Shown here one piece after another: positions 63,607 to 64,000 of a DNA stretch of 64,000 bases. Numbering within the stretch: position 1 is the stretch's first letter; every line of letters begins with the position of its first letter. A program made the position numbers and the translations under genes. Below the pieces are notes generated by a model that worked only from the letters and a program-made list of their open reading frames with translations, ran no database searches and was not told the DNA's origin. Source of the DNA: Bacteroidota bacterium (lineage in GTDB: Bacteria > Bacteroidota > Bacteroidia > Bacteroidales > UBA4417). The stretch lies in the NCBI GenBank assembly GCA_013376995.1, contig JACAAZ010000011.1, positions 108,457 through 172,456 of the forward strand. The letters are read 5' to 3'.

Positions 63607-63612
63607 GAATAA

Positions 63613-63646
63613 TAAAAGAAGCTGCCCTTTTGAGACAGCCTCTTTT
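63613..63646 (-). terminator. terminator of the small leftward gene
   Basis: On the - strand AAAAGAGGCTG pairs with CAGCTTCTTTT (11 bp with one G-T), followed by T-rich sequence. It belongs to the same GAGGC(T/A)G stem family as the terminators at 44240 and 62258. Confidence 0.7.
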
Positions 63647-63685
63647 ATTAATAGATTTCATTTGAAATCTTAAAAACATGTAATG

Positions 63686-63928
63686 TTATTCACTCACCTT
63701 TTTCTTGCTATTGTATTTATTTATTGCATAAGCAATACCGAAAGCAACAAGAATGCCAGCGCCGCCACCGATAGGTGCAGTAGCAGGACCACTTAGCGGA
63801 TTATTTCCGGTTGTGGAGTAATTTCCCTGGTCGTTTGGATCAGGAGGAAGTGCAGGTTGTGCCTTAAGTGAACCTGAAAGACTAACGGCAACTACAATTA
63901 CAGTCAAAAATGCTATTATTTTTTTCAT
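63686..63928 (-). CDS. small secreted protein with PID-CTERM-like tail
   Basis: An 80-aa protein from the ATG at 63928: signal peptide (MKKIIAFLTVIVVAVSLSGSLKAQ), a short proline/asparagine-rich mature part (PALPPDPNDQGNY), then APIGGGAGILVAFGIAYAINK followed by a Lys-rich end. The sequence PIxGG, a hydrophobic helix and a basic tail is the arrangement of the PID-CTERM sorting signal of Bacteroidota, with Gly for Asp in this copy. The helper sorting enzyme is not in the window. An upstream frame extension of 17 codons is not used. Confidence 0.75.
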   Translation of the reverse strand: MKKIIAFLTVIVVAVSLSGSLKAQPALPPDPNDQGNYSTTGNNPLSGPATAPIGGGAGILVAFGIAYAINKYNSKKKVSE

Positions 63929-64000
63929 ATTTTGGGTTTTTATGAGTTTGTAGATCCCGGCTATGACTGGACTAACCAATCATAACCGGGGAATACTTAA

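Noticed and set aside
62295..63609. Target site duplication of the IS
   Set aside because: The flanking trinucleotides are GAT and GAA; they do not match exactly, so no duplication is claimed.

Overview
The window reads as a chromosomal segment of a Bacteroidota genome, probably order Bacteroidales/Marinilabiliales or a close relative. This rests on the type IX secretion (T9SS) C-terminal sorting domains, lipoproteins with SC/GC lipoboxes, promoters of the Bacteroidota form TTTG-N19-TAnnTTTG, a GWxTD protein, a DUF4294 protein, a CarboxypepD-regulatory TonB-dependent receptor, FISUMP and BACON domains, and a tRNA gene without an encoded CCA. Base composition is moderately AT-rich and uniform; only the word-like intergenic repeats look different. 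The exact genus cannot be told from the sequence alone.

Layout. 1-5.3 kb: the 3' part of a serine hydrolase gene, a heptanucleotide repeat array, thiol peroxidase, tRNA-Leu(UAG) followed by an exact 137-bp tandem duplication that repeats the tRNA 3' end, and a prolyl oligopeptidase. 5.4-11.9 kb: an arsenic/thiol-stress island made of ArsR, rhodanese, a secreted protein with a cysteine-rich tail, a MacB/FtsX-type permease with extracytoplasmic cysteines, its ATPase (Walker A lysine replaced by Glu), two tandem arsenate reductases and an ACR3 arsenite pump. The same 16-nt palindrome precedes arsR and the first arsC. A four-helix-bundle protein gene flanked by inverted word repeats sits inside this island. 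12-18.5 kb: small secreted and membrane proteins, a 1104-aa T9SS multidomain protein and MsrA. 18.6-22.3 kb: tig-clpP-clpX. 22.6-27.5 kb: a DUF4294 protein and a leftward operon (Gfo/Idh oxidoreductase, two lipoproteins, exopolysaccharide-initiating sugar transferase). 27.8-45.7 kb: mostly housekeeping genes (gcvT, comB, M49 peptidase, MFS pump, ung, radical SAM, M23/LysM, GWxTD, rlmB, GT39, gdhA) separated by word-repeat islands, then a leftward beta-barrel gene. 45.8-47.8 kb: a leftward GT-C/TPR membrane protein.

48.0-62.2 kb is the most unusual part: an all-rightward cell-surface locus with five paralogous secreted proteins that share a roughly 235-residue N-terminal domain I cannot assign to a named family (called here the YYVSD domain). 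It also encodes a large TonB-dependent receptor, a FISUMP lipoprotein and a predicted beta-helix protein. The paralogs carry different C-terminal modules: none, a T9SS sorting domain, CTDPxA-type repeats plus sorting domain, Ig plus dockerin-like repeats, or Ig plus four AMPK/CBM48-like modules plus sorting domain. This looks like a modular surface capture or adhesion system.

62.3-64 kb: an IS3-family element with a stop codon between orfA and orfB in the same frame and a D-to-N change at the first DDE residue, then a small secreted protein with a PID-CTERM-like tail. No CRISPR array, rRNA or prophage was seen.
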